A stretch of DNA of 29,899 nucleotides, taken from IMG/VR virus record IMGVR_UViG_3300002835_000782, positions 1-29,899 of that record; one strand, given 5' to 3'. The translations under genes and the position numbers were made by a program. This DNA is from a virus. Positions 8,857-22,400 of the stretch are shown here, in pieces. The notes below the pieces were generated by a model. It had not been told where the DNA came from, made no database searches, and was given only the letters and a program-made list of their open reading frames with translations. How positions within the stretch are numbered: position 1 is the first letter of the stretch; the number at the start of each line of letters is the position of its first letter.

Positions 8857-10416
8857 TTAAAATTCCAGTACTATTTTGATGTCTTCTTTTTGGCGAGAAT
8901 TCCTACTAATTGTAGGTCTATTATCAAGATAAATTGTTTCTCCTGATCCTTTATTTATTTCAGGAGTAGATAACCCAGATGTAAAATTAACACCTAAGTT
9001 AATTAATTTTGTTCCTGTTGGATTTGTGGAAATTCCAGAAAATCCAGTATCTATTGATGCTGAAAAACCGGAAGATTTTCCGATAACTTGATTAGCGGAA
9101 GATTCGAATGGATATAATCTTCCATTTGTAGAAATACCAACGTAATCTTGTTGGTCATAAGTTGTTTGATTATAATAGAGAGAACGATCTCTCAAATATT
9201 TTAAAACTTTCGTTTCACTATCCCAAGAAGCAACATATCCAGTTGCTTTACCAGATCCACTAGCGACTATTTGCTCAATTTTTTCACCAACTGTTGGAGT
9301 TCCAGTAATTGAAGAAAACTTCAATGAGTATAATCCGGTAAAAGTATTATCTGTGTAAATATTTGAAGATCCAAACGTAGTTGGATTTTTAATGATTGAT
9401 ACTTGCGCAAAACTAGTATCAATTGGAAAATCCTTTGTCGAATCATCAAATCTAGCATACACTAAAACTTTATCTGTTCCCAATTCAGTGTAGATGTCAT
9501 ATCCATGTCCCTGAGAAGGTGGAATAATGGGAACCAATTTAGCATTAGTTCCTGTTGAATTTAAATTTATAGATCCCAAATCAACTAAACCATAATTATA
9601 ATTTTTACCACCAGATGTAACAACTGTATTTGTTATTTTACCGCCTTCAACATCTACTCTTACTCTACCACCAGATCCATCGCCAAGTATACTAAATTCT
9701 TGACCTAATCCGTTTGAGTAGTTAGCACCTGATTTTTCAATATATACGGTTTTAATTTGATTTTCGTTTACAGTAGAGTCGCCAGATTCCCTAACTGCCT
9801 GTATTTGGGAATCTGTTGATGTTAACCAACCGTTGGGGACCGTTATATACTCTGTGGAATCAAACTTGACAATATCACTTGGTGAGATTGTAAAAAGATA
9901 TTTCCAAATATAACCATCACCACTATCACCAGCCCTTGATGGTTCAAGATCAGTAAATGTTGGTTCATCTTGTGAAACATTACCTTTTGGGTTAGTCCCA
10001 CTAGAACCATTTTGAATACAAATATAAACTCTATAATCACTATTCATTACATAGTAATTTGTATCATATAACCTAGATGAATTAGTCAATGGACTTGGAT
10101 TGATAATACTATAATCATCTCGATACATTTCGTATCTACTTCCAACTGTCCAATCTATTCTTCTTATTATTCTTCTAATATTTGCAGATGTGATTCTTTT
10201 ACCATATAAAACAGTATCCGCATAATGATCTATATACGAAAAATTATCTACGGGTGAAGGCGGGTTGGTATTCCAAGTACTAGATCTTCCAAACCCAACT
10301 GCAGATGGGTTTGGTAACCCAACTGCAATATAATAAGAATTATTTGTGGACTCCACAGAATCTACAAAATTACTAGCATTCAAAATTCTAAACTGATCAG
10401 TAACAATTGCTGACAT
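8857..10416 (-). CDS. gp8: Baseplate wedge protein gp8-like (519 aa)
   Basis: A 519-residue protein beginning MSAIVTDQFRILNASNFVDS. It continues with YYIAVGLPNP, DNFSYIDHYADTVLYGKRIT, RRIIRRIDWTVGSRYEMYRD and GDGYIWKYLFTISPSDIVKF, the pattern I associate with gp8-type wedge proteins of T4-like cyanophages. T4 gp8 is shorter, about 334 residues. The extra length here includes two modules of the kind EKSGANYSNG and TSGGKNYNYG, related to the GSGY repeats in the neighbouring large proteins. Gene order gp25, gp6, large protein, gp8 also supports the call. An exact TATAAATA late promoter at 10435-10442 lies 18 nt upstream of the ATG, so gp8 and the DUF4815 gene can be expressed separately from the huge gene before them. 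Confidence 0.8.
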   Translation of the reverse strand: MSAIVTDQFRILNASNFVDSVESTNNSYYIAVGLPNPSAVGFGRSSTWNTNPPSPVDNFSYIDHYADTVLYGKRITSANIRRIIRRIDWTVGSRYEMYRDDYSIINPSPLTNSSRLYDTNYYVMNSDYRVYICIQNGSSGTNPKGNVSQDEPTFTDLEPSRAGDSGDGYIWKYLFTISPSDIVKFDSTEYITVPNGWLTSTDSQIQAVRESGDSTVNENQIKTVYIEKSGANYSNGLGQEFSILGDGSGGRVRVDVEGGKITNTVVTSGGKNYNYGLVDLGSINLNSTGTNAKLVPIIPPSQGHGYDIYTELGTDKVLVYARFDDSTKDFPIDTSFAQVSIIKNPTTFGSSNIYTDNTFTGLYSLKFSSITGTPTVGEKIEQIVASGSGKATGYVASWDSETKVLKYLRDRSLYYNQTTYDQQDYVGISTNGRLYPFESSANQVIGKSSGFSASIDTGFSGISTNPTGTKLINLGVNFTSGLSTPEINKGSGETIYLDNRPTISRNSRQKEDIKIVLEF

Positions 10417-10434
10417 CGTTAAACGTTTTTTATG

Positions 10435-10442
10435 TATTTATA
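10435..10442 (-). promoter_or_regulatory. T4-type late promoter (TATAAATA) for gp8
   Basis: Exact TATAAATA on the minus strand in the 31-nt gap between the stop of the 4127-residue gene (10448) and the gp8 ATG (10416). Position and exact match to the T4-type late consensus make this a confident promoter. The leader would be very short and lacks an evident Shine-Dalgarno sequence. Confidence 0.8.
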
Positions 10443-10447
10443 TCTTG

Positions 10448-13400
10448 TCATGATAAGTTAGAAAGTTTTCTAATTGCACCACTATTTCTTAATCCAAATG
10501 TCCTTCTTTGGATAGTTGGGAATGTTGACAATCCAGCATCTACAACTAAACCAGTAACACCAATAGAAATTGGATTTGGTCTGATTGCAAAATTATATAA
10601 TCTACCCCAAGAAATATTACCCAGAGGTAAAGTAGTAGAACCTGTTGTTGCAATTCCGACAATATTAGTATTAGTTTTAATATTGCAAATTATCTCAGCA
10701 TTTGGACCAGAGTTAGTTTTGGAATTTACAATATAAACATTATCTAAGAAACTAGTTCCTATTCCAACAATGGAAGAATCAGAACTATTTACTGAAGTGA
10801 CTCCAGTTCCAACAGTTGTATTGTATACCAATATCGGATATCCTGTTTGCAAATCATTAGCATCAGACGCATTTGCACGGAAATTAATTTTCAATGCTAA
10901 TGGATGTCCACCAGTTCCAGTTGTAGTACTAATACCAGTAATAATACCACTAAATCCTTGAACGTTTGCAATTCCAGTGATTGTTTCTGTAGTTGCTGAT
11001 GGAACTTCAACGATAAGATTTGGTGCAATTGTGTATCCAAATCCAGGATTTGTAATAGTAACGGAAACAACTTTTCCACCAGAAACATTAGCAATTGCTG
11101 TTGCGGTTGTCCCAATACCAATTCCTACACCTAGACCAACAGATTCCAATGCAAATGTCCCAACACCAACTGTTGGATTGGAAATTTTAATAGGAACATT
11201 TGTAGAATAACCAAGACCAGCATTTGTAATTGTAATTGCGGATATAGTTCCTGCTGCTGAAACTGTTGCTGTAAATCCAGCAGAAATTGGATCTGTACCC
11301 TGAACAATCAATCCATCTACGGAAGTGATCGTAACTCCATAGTTATTTTCTTCATAGTTGAAAAATTGTGCATTATCAACAAAAATATTAGAACTTCCTG
11401 AAGTAAGGTCTCCAATAATCTTAGCAGTTGGGTAAACATATGGTTCAAGAGAATCTCTGGTTTTGTAAACAATATCACCTTTAATATATTTGTCATTTTT
11501 TTGCTTAATCCATTCTATTGGTCTATAATAAGTTTCGTTAATACCAGTTCCAACATAAAGATCTGTTTCAACAGTATCTGATCCGATAATATCAACGATT
11601 GTTCTATCTCTTTCTTGACTTGATATTGATGGATAGAATGGACTTGTCTTAACAAAGACATCATCCCCAATTTTAATGGTTTCATTAACATCAATTAATG
11701 AAATATCAACTCCATCTTGACCAATATAGAAGAAAATATCGACTTTATCTGATGATTTTGGCGGTTCCGTAAATTCAAATGATGTACCACCAAAGAATCT
11801 ATATGCATAGGATGGTTCTTGTATTACTCCATTTACAAAAATTAAAAGAACCGCATCGAGATTAATTGCACCAGAAAGAGGATTATTAGGATCAACTTCA
11901 AAACTTAACAATTGACCATTGTAGTATAATGGGAATCTTGTTCTACTTCCATTTTGTAAAGTAGATACACTGTCAATATAGTTCATTTCACCGAATGACC
12001 AAGATGAGAAGAAATCTTGGTAAGTTTCAACAACTTCTAATTTAAATTCATCCAGTGGTTGTGCATAATCTTTTGCAGTCACGAGACCAATTGGTTTAAA
12101 TACATCACCAACTTGGAATGCATAACCAGGTCTTGAAATTTGGAAAGACTCAACTACAAACAAGGTAGAACCAATTCCAACAGTTGATGGTGAGGGTCCT
12201 ATCTTTATATTCATCAGTAGATTTGATCCAGTTTGAGTTGTTGATCCGACACCAACTCTAGAAACACCTATTACTGGTAGATTTTCATATATTGGTTCTG
12301 GTGTTCTAATATATGGTTCAACATAACCAGATCCAGCAGTTACAACTGTAAATGCTAATGTACCACCAGCACCAACGGTTGCTCTAATACTTGCAGCAAC
12401 TCCTGTATGATTTGAATCAGTAACTGCTATTGAAACTGGATCTCTGTACCCAGAACCATAATTTAAATCATACCAAGGAAAAACAGTACCAAGTCCAATG
12501 TAAGAATGTGGTAAAGTGCTTGTTCCCACATTTGCAGTAAATGACTTAGCAGAGAGAATTCCGACTATATCGTAAGAATAATCTAAACCACGTGAAGGGA
12601 AATAAGAAACAATACCAGCACCTGATGGGCAAGTAAATCCTAATCCAACTAATTTTATTCTATCACCACCAACAAAATTATGATCAGTTACTGTCGTTAT
12701 TTCAATAATACCAGTTTGATTGTTATATGATGCTGTGCTAATTGATTGTCCAGGTCCAGTATGAGAAATTCCAGTTATACTTACGATAGATCCAGATCCA
12801 TCTAAAACTGCTCTTACTTTTGCTCCAAGTAGGGGAGCATATCCTAGACCAGGTGTAGAACCAAGTGAAACAATTAGCCCACCTCTTGGAAGTTGATTTT
12901 GGTTGATATCAAAATCTGACTTAATATAAGTTCCATCAGTTGAAGTAATACCAGTAAATACAACACTAGAAATACCAGCAACATTGTCATTTACAAATTC
13001 ATAGTTATTTCCTGCATTATTAATAGTTGTTGGAGTTTGGAAGACACCATTAATGAACAATATACCATTGCCGATGGAAACACCAGTTGTATTAATTCCT
13101 TCAACAGTTGTAGTATAAGTTTTTCCAATTCCGGTAAATTGATCTGAGATGTCATCAAACACCATATTTGTGTCATAATTTGATCTTAAGAAAGTTCTAC
13201 CAGCATACTGTGCTCTTACATAAGGAAGATTGCTTGCATCTCTTCTTGCTCTCGTGTTTCCCTTTGGTGGATCTGCAAACCAAATTTCAGATCCAACTAT
13301 GTTGAACGATCCTCTATAAACTTGAACAGTCGCACCATCACTATGAGTTGTTGCCGTACTTCCAACCGATGCTCTTACAACAGAAACTGTTGGGAATGTT

Positions 13401-16400
13401 GCAATTCCGCTGGCATTGATAATTCCAGTAATATTTCCACCTGTGTTGGAACTTACGCCAACTTCAACAACCTTCATGTATTCATCATCAATTTTCAATA
13501 TATCTCTTGGTTGAATTGAAGAAATGCCACTTAAATTAAAAGTTGCAATACCAACACTAATTCCACCACTGTTGTATTGTAGTTTATGTGATATTGGAGT
13601 AAATGTAATTGGTTGCTGAACAATACCATCAAGAGAAATAACACTCTTTGATAGTTTCTTTGACATATCCAATTCATGTGCATTTCCAAGACCAGCAGAT
13701 GTGAAGGTTACTGCAATCCCCAATGCTGCATAAGATTTTTGAGTTGCTAACTTAAATGTATCTGGTGTGAGAGCAATAGGATATACTTTTTCTGGTAGTT
13801 TATCAGTTACAATTCCAAGATAATTTGCAGTTGCACCAATACCCATTGCACTTTGACCAACACCAATAAATGTTGATCTTGGATTATAAGTTAATTCTTC
13901 ACCGGTATTGAAGAAGTGGTTTCTAATGGTAAAGATTCCTGTTGCAAAATCAACTGTGGTAGTATCCGATGGGTCAAATATTTTTTTATAAATTGGTACA
14001 CCTTCATGCTTTAAACTGAAGTTAACTTTATTAGCTCTCGTCCCATTTATACTATCATATGCAGAAAGGAACAGTCTTTGATTTGTATTTCCATAATTTA
14101 ATTGAAGTGGTTCATTGTCGAAATCGCTGTAAGTATATAAAACTTCATTAAATCCTTGAACACTTGTGTTTGTGTTTGAAGAATCTGGATAGAAATTTAG
14201 ATAAAATTTATCTCCAAAGATTTGTCCACCAAATGTTCCAAGACCAGTTACATTATTTGCAGGTGAAAATGGACCAGGAACGATCGTAACGTTCTCAGTA
14301 TCGTTCAAAATAGAAACTTGATGAATTGCGGAACTACTACCAGATGAAACTCTTACAATAGATGAAACTGATGTTACCAAATTCAAATCAAAGGTTCCAA
14401 CTACAATAGATGTTGTTCCAACTCCAACCGTTGATTCTAATTTTGCACTTCTTTCCGAACCTGCTGGTTGCCCACTAACCAAGAATCTATATGTACCTAT
14501 GCCAGCACTAGTTGCTGCAAATCCAACAATATTTGCTCTTACATCAATAACATTATTTTCTTCATTTTGAACTCTAAATGAAACAATTCCAGCAGTAGAA
14601 TCATAAATTGCAGTTACAAGACCAATAGAAGATGAACTGTAAGATTGAGTTTTAGTATCAAAGTAATACTCACTTAAATGAGTATTAGATCCATCAAAAT
14701 CTAATGCCGCTTCAATATAGTTTACTTCTTTACTTAATGTATTTGTAACCTCAATGTTTGCAAATAGACCATTGAAATTGGTATTAGAAAATTGTGCAAT
14801 AGTTCTTATACTATTTGCTGTTCCTACAGTAGAAATTCCAATAATACTAGATCCTATCAAATTAATAGAACCAAAAGCATATGTTCCAATTCCAGTAGAT
14901 GGTGCTGCAAATGTTTTTTTCAAAATCTTAATATCATGATCTCTATCAAACCTATTTGTTGGTGTAAACAATAAGGTTTTTCTTCCAGAGTCGTCTACAT
15001 TGGCGCTAAATTCCCCAAGTAATTCATCTGTATATGCTGTATATTTTTCAAATAAAATAGAATCTAATGTAGATGTCTGTAAAACTAATTCAGTTATTTG
15101 GGAATATAATGTGTCTGGATCAACAACCTGAATAGTGTATCTTACATGAGTATCAATAGCATCAATCTCTTCTATTTCAACAAAAGGATCTTCAAATCCT
15201 CTGCTAGAAAATCTATTGCTAATGTCATCATGTATTAGTACTCTATTTGTTCTACACTCGGTGTAATCGGTTAACTTTTTATTTTGAATTTTTAAGAATT
15301 TGGATTGCTCTGGATTTGTTCTTGTATCATAATCAACAACGTTATCAAAATTATTAATAACGTCTACTCTTCTCTCCTCTATAATATCAAGAACAGCTAT
15401 ACTATTTGTAGTTCCAGAAAGTCCTACGGAAGCTTTCGTTGCGGAAATAATTCCAACATCAGCAAAATTTTTCAGTCCAGCGGGGTGAATAATGCTGTTT
15501 ACTGGTGATGAGGACTTATCCCATGTTATTGGACTCTTGATAGAATATGATAGATTTTGATAATAATCATTATCTGGTGTAACTTGGTAATCTTCGCTAA
15601 GTTTACCAGTATCATTTCTCCATCCAATATTTTGTTTTGATGAATAATCAACTTTAAATCTAGATTTATTTTCTTTAATAGAAATTACATCTGCTATTAC
15701 GCCACTTATTTTTCCTTTAATTTGATCACCTTTTTTAAGAGAATAAGATCCATTAACCTTAATAAATTCATCTCTTATTGCTGACACAAACAAATCCTGT
15801 TCAGCGAATCCTGATCCAACATTAACGAAAAGTTGCTCATTTGAAGCAAATTTTGCTCTCTTTTTAATTATATTAATTTCTGGATAATATTTTTTGTTAA
15901 TAATGGAGGCATATCCAGACTGGAAAGTTTTTGCTATACCTGGATTTGTTGATAGACCAGCACCAAGCTCATCTACAACTGCAAAAGTTAATACCGCTGG
16001 ATTGGAATTGACATAAGATTGTATTTTAAAGAATCTATAATCATAATTTTCCGAATTGTATCCAGTTCCAGTGCTACCATCAATTAAATCAATACCCTCA
16101 ACAAAAATTTCATCACCATCAGCAAATAGTGGAGATGAGAATCCTAAAATTGGAGTTGCTAATGTACACGTCGCTACACCAGCATTTCCTGTTACAATAG
16201 AACTAATTCCAACACCATTAGAATTATTAATAGAAATTATTTTATGTAGATCTGATTTTAATCCATATATTGGTGCTATTTGTTTTACTTCAGATATTGC
16301 ACCACTTGGAGTAATTGCAACTAAAGAAGAGTTATCAATAACAGTTTTTGTTTTATCATTCCAAAGTAGTAAATCTGGTGCAGTTAAATATCTAGATCCA

Positions 16401-19400
16401 CCAAAAACTATATCAATTTGATCAATTGTATCTAAATTATCTAAATTTATGATTGGAGAAATAAATGCCTCTGGTGTCAGTGTTTTGTCTGATGGATATT
16501 CGTAACCAATGTCTTTAATTCTGACATTTTTAATTTTTCCAATTGATGTAGATATTGCCAAGACATTAGCATTTTGACCATTTTCACTTTCAATATTGGC
16601 AAATTTTGGAAGTTTTTTGAAATTAAATCCTTCTGAAATAATTTTTACCTTTCCAATCGTTCCATTTATAGCTGTTGAAGATTTTGTTGAATATTCTAAC
16701 TTATCAGTTTGGTCAACCGTATATTTTAAGACAGTTGGAACTTTTGAAGGGGATATACTGAATGAATCTGTTGAAACCCCAAAAATATTGTAGGTCCCAT
16801 TATATTCACTATTCACATAGTTAATTTGTGAATTATTTGCAACATCTTTATCAGATGTGCTTATATATCCAGATTTTTCTAGTGCATAGAAAAGTTTAGA
16901 TGGTAAATTCTCAGTATATTCAATTGAAAGTGCTGCTGTTCCAAATCCAACTGTACCAATTCCAATAACATTAAAATCTCCTGAATCGCTTGTACTTATG
17001 AATTCATCAGTAAATTTAGCATCTTTGAAAATTTTAAGTTTATACCCACTCAAAGACGAATCTCCGAGATTAAACTTAATAGTAGAATTTTTAACTACAT
17101 CAATACTCGGATTTATAAGTGCAAACGTATGAATAGATGCACCAGTTCCTACAATATTTACAACCTTTTGATTTGGTGGGACTGTTTCATAACGGGTTTC
17201 TGCAAGTCTAAATTGACTACTACTATCTCTAATTACGTAATAAGATCCAGTTTCTAATCCAGAAGCAACTTGTGTACTGTTATAAAATATCTTATCGCCA
17301 GTATTGTACCCATGATCTGCTATTGTAATTGTATTTGTTGTGATATTGATCTGCGAAGAATTAATCCCAATTGGATTGATTAATAACTTCTTCTCATCTT
17401 CGTTAAATGCAACTGTTAAAGCCGATGTAGTTCCTAGACCAACAACAGTATTTGGGGATACTGTTAACTTGATAGTATCTCCTTCAGATAATCCATGAGT
17501 CTGAGCAACACTTATTGTAGTAACTACTCTATCTACTTGTCCGGTTACTTGATTGTAATTAGTTTGTAACAGATACTCAGAATTATTTGACCCATCACTG
17601 TAAAAATATAATCCCTCACTATTGGTTGTTAACCCAACCTGAGTTACTAATCCAACATAATCCTTCCCTTTACTGATTATATAAACATCAGATGTTAATG
17701 TAGTTGTGTTTGGAATTTGGAATGTATTCAGATTAGATGGATCATTTCCAACAATCAATGAATCAACACCTGCAAGGTCGGATTTTGTAAATGTAATTCT
17801 TTGTCCGGTCTTAAAGGGGTGATTTGGAAGATATATGCTTCTATATGGAATCGATACTGTTTGAGTAGTAACTCCTATTGTAAATTCTTTATATACCGCT
17901 CCTCCTGGTGTAGTTCCAACACCAACAGAATTTTTTGCATTAAAATAAACTAAATCATTATTTTTAGACTCAAATAATGGAATTTTGGATTTGCTCTTAA
18001 TAGAAATTCTATCACTTATAACATTTAAACTACTACCGTAAGTATGTGCAACTCCAGAACTTGCATATCTTTTAACTCTTAAAACTCCATTATTGTAATC
18101 ATTCAATACTCTTACAGTTTCTGTACCGAGATCTGATCTAATAAAAATGCTACCTCCAATAGAAACTGTTGGTCTTGTAGAAACAAAAATATCTTCTATT
18201 AATCCACCAGGAGTTGAAGAATAACTATTCATGGTCTTTGCAAGACCAACAGTTTCAGTGGTAAATCCTATTTTTTTAGATCCAGAAAGATTAATAATAG
18301 ATGTTGAAAGTCCACTGATTAAAACTGTATCATTGTCGATTAAATTAAATCCAGATCTATAATGTGCAGAAACAACTTCATCTGTACTCCATACAAAGAC
18401 ACAAGGAGAATATGATTCGAAATTTGTTTCAATCTGAGTAATGTTTTTACCTATTAGTTCAGAAATTTCTGCTCTGAGTCCGATTCCGCCAGTATCTTCT
18501 TGATCAAAATTAATTGTTTCTCCAATTTTATATCCAGTTCCACCATCAACTATGCTAATATCATTAACATCACCTTTTTTAACTGACTCAATAACACTTA
18601 CTTGAGGTAATACTTCATATGGCTCAACTAGAAAATCGTAATTGGCATATTTATCATTAAGTTTATATGGAAGTGTATTCCTAATGAGATTTGAATTATT
18701 AAAATCAAAACTTTGATCTAAGTAAGAATTTTCCTGTATAAAGGAAGACTTGAAAGTATTTCCAATAAAGTATGGGTATAAGGGTTCAAGTTTATTAGAT
18801 ACAATACTTGTAGTTACACCAGCGAAGTAAGCATAAACTCCATTTGGAAACTCGGGAGTTTTGCAGAATCTTCCATTATGTCTATCAAGATCACCATTAC
18901 CATCATATTCAAAATCTTCAATGAAAAATCCAGAAGAGAATGATGGTCTATTAGAAACTTTTGTGGTATTTAAACTATAACTTGGATTTATAATTCTAAC
19001 GCCAGACTGAACATCATCTGGATTGGAATATCCATATGGTCCATAGATTGGATTTCCATCATATGCCCATCCAATAATTGGGGAATGGGAAACACCATTA
19101 TCGGAATAATTAGTTGCCAAATCTTCGGAATATCCGTATATTCCATATACAAGAGAATTGTCAACAAGATTTTTATTAAGACTTGAGAATATTTTTGGAG
19201 TTCTTAATCTTGAATATGCTGCGTATCTCTCTGCGTCATTGACTGTAAGATCTCTAACCTTTACATCAAATAGTGCTCCAGAACCTTTTGGTTTTACTTG
19301 AATTGTTGCATTAGTTGAACTGTAACCAATGCCAGAGTTAATTACAATAACATCTGTAATTTTTCCATCATTAATTACAGGTCTAAGAATAGCACCAGTA

Positions 19401-22400
19401 CCATCACCTGTTGCATTTAAATCAGGAGTAGAATAATATTCAGAACCCGTACTTAAAACTTGAACATCAATAATTCTACCATTTGAAACAATAGGATTTA
19501 ATTGAGCATTTTTACCATTCTTTAATGTGATTAAAGGTTTTTTATGTAGATTTAATGTATTTGATCCATATTCAGTTCCATTCTCATACAGATAAGATCC
19601 TATAATCTCACCAGTGACGATTGGAGTGAATGTAAAATTGCCGGTAAAAGTTGACCCATAAGAAACATTGGCGTTGACTTCAATTGGTGGATATTCGAAA
19701 ATGTGATATCCAGATCCTACTGATTTAATATCAACGTATTTGCCTCTTGTAAGATCTGTGGTTACAGTAGCTCCAATTCCTACGTTAATTAATCTAAATG
19801 AATCTGAGTCAATTAGATCTATCGAGTAATTGGTAGTAGTTGATAATCCTGAAATTGAGGTTCCAGTTGTTGAATAGAATACAATATCACCCGAAGAAAA
19901 CCCATGATTCTTAAATGTAACAGTATTATATTCAGTAGAAATTCCTGATGGTTGGACTCTTAATTTTCTGTATTGATATCCAGATCCACCTGCTAAAACT
20001 TTTATACTTCTAAGAGTATTTTTTGATACAGTTCTAAATTTATGAATACCTGCAAATGAAGTTGAAGTTGAAAATCCAATTGTATTAATACCAGCTAAGT
20101 AATCAGATCTTGTGTTAAAAAGTTTAATCGTTCTGGTATTAACAAATTTTGCGACATACTCATCGCCACTCACCAAAGTTCCAGTAGGAGTATTTGAAAT
20201 ATCTCCAAAAGTTCCAACTAAAATAGGATTGTTTCCATTTTGATTGTAAATTACTCTTTCACCATCAGCAAAATTGTGGAACGTTGTGAAGGTAATAGTT
20301 TCGTCAGTTAAATCAACTCCACCACCAATAGTAAGTGCTCTACTATCAAAATCAACTTCTCTAAATCTTTCACCCATTACTGGTTCTAGGATGCATCCAG
20401 ATCCATTACCACCAGTTACAGTAACTGAAAGAACCTTATCAATATCAAAATCTTGTGGATCAACATAAACTGCTTTTACAGTACCACTAATAATTGGATC
20501 AACAAGCGCAGTGACTCCTGTTCCAGTGGTAGATCCAGTGGAAATTGTAATTTTTGGAGGATTAACAACATCATAATCTTTACCAGAATTTAATACATCA
20601 AATTCCTTTATAGGTCCATAGTAAATTTTATCAAGTGATTCTGGACTAGAAATTTCAACACCATCAATTAAAATTCCAATTCCACCAATAGTATTATTAA
20701 TCGATCTTCTCAAATCAGTGCCTGGATTTGAAGAAATCTTTTGAATTGGGAACTTTCTTAAAATCTTATTTGGCGATATTGATCTATCTTCATGTTTTTT
20801 TAATGTAAATCTATGAATTCCAGATGTTGAATTCTCAGAAAACTTGACATATTCAGACCCACTTAAAAGTCCTTTCGAGGCATATAATCTTATACTATTC
20901 GATGCAACTACTTTGACATAGTATTCAAATCCAGATACTAATCCAGAAAGTGGTTCATCAGAAGTATATACTACTATATCACCATCAATAAATCTAACAT
21001 TTGATGGGAATTTAATTATTGAATATGCCTGAGCAACATTATCATAGTCATCCAAATAAGTTGAAGATCCATTAGGTATAGAAGCATCTATAATTTCATC
21101 ATTGATTTGATACGAAGGTAAAGAATTTGATGCAACATAACCTAATTTATCACTATCGCTATAAACGTTTAAAATATTTGAAATATAATTGTTATTTCCC
21201 AACAAGAGTGGTACATTTAAACTACTCGATTTTTTAATTTTTCTTCGGATGTCATAAGACTGGGTTGAACTTGGTAAAAATCCAGAAATATTACTTAGAA
21301 TAACTTGGTTTAAAGCACTATTGATGTTGGTAACTACTGCATTTGCAGAAGCAATATTATTAGTATATGCATATAAAATATCAACAATATCACCCTCACG
21401 TAAACTAGACTTATCAATCACACTCAACAGTGTAAAAGTTGATCCAGAAATATTTGATACTTGATATCTTGTGCTTGTATTGTAAATCCAAGAATTTGCA
21501 AATATTTCTTTATAAGTCCTATCTTCCGCTGGATTTTTAATTACTTCTCCAAGATTTTTAACCGTTAGTTCTTCACCCTCATCTACAAGAGAGATATCCC
21601 CAACCTCTTCAAATTCTGAAATAACACCTGTTATGCGAAGATCAACTCTTTTTGATATATCTCCATTTTCATAACCATAGATCGTTTCATTTGATCTAAT
21701 GTCTGAGGCAATAGTTATTGTACTAGTAATTCCTGTACAACCAAAAAATTGATTTATACTCTTTGATGTATATTCGATTATATCATTTCCACATATTAAA
21801 GTTCCTGTCTGCCCAAATCCAATTGTAGAATCAACAGGAATAATTGAAGATCCTACTGAAACTGATTCTAAAATTCTTGTTTTACCTGGAATTGTAAAAA
21901 TACCTTCAATTAGGTCTCTTTCATTATATCCTACAAATAATCCCAACTTGTAATATGTTTCATTATTTCTTGTAAAAACTTCAATATCAGAGACTGATGC
22001 ATTTGTGTTTACATCTGTCGATTTAAATATAGTTTGACCTTCTAATTTAAAAGGATCTCCAGAAATATTTTTGGCTACAACAAGTTCTCTTCTAATATAA
22101 TCGGCAGATGATGGTTTAATTAATCTACCTTCAAGATCTAAAACAATTGCATCTGCACCATATAAAACTTTAAATAAAATTTTAACAGACTCTTCAATAC
22201 CTTTTGATTGGTAGAAGTTTCTTGCATGTTTAATAAAATTACCTACATCAAGATCAGAAACAAAATCATAATTTTCCAGTCCAGGAGTAAATGTATACTT
22301 TAACTTTTTATAAAATTCTTGTAAGAATAAAACGCTTAAATTGATTACTTTTGAATTTTTGGTATGACTTGCTTCAGTTGTCTTGGAAAAAGTTAAACTT

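Noticed and set aside
14754-16793. Plus-strand frames opposite the giant protein
   Set aside because: The minus-strand frame is continuous for 4127 codons with clear protein repeats; the plus-strand translations are compositionally biased complements of it.
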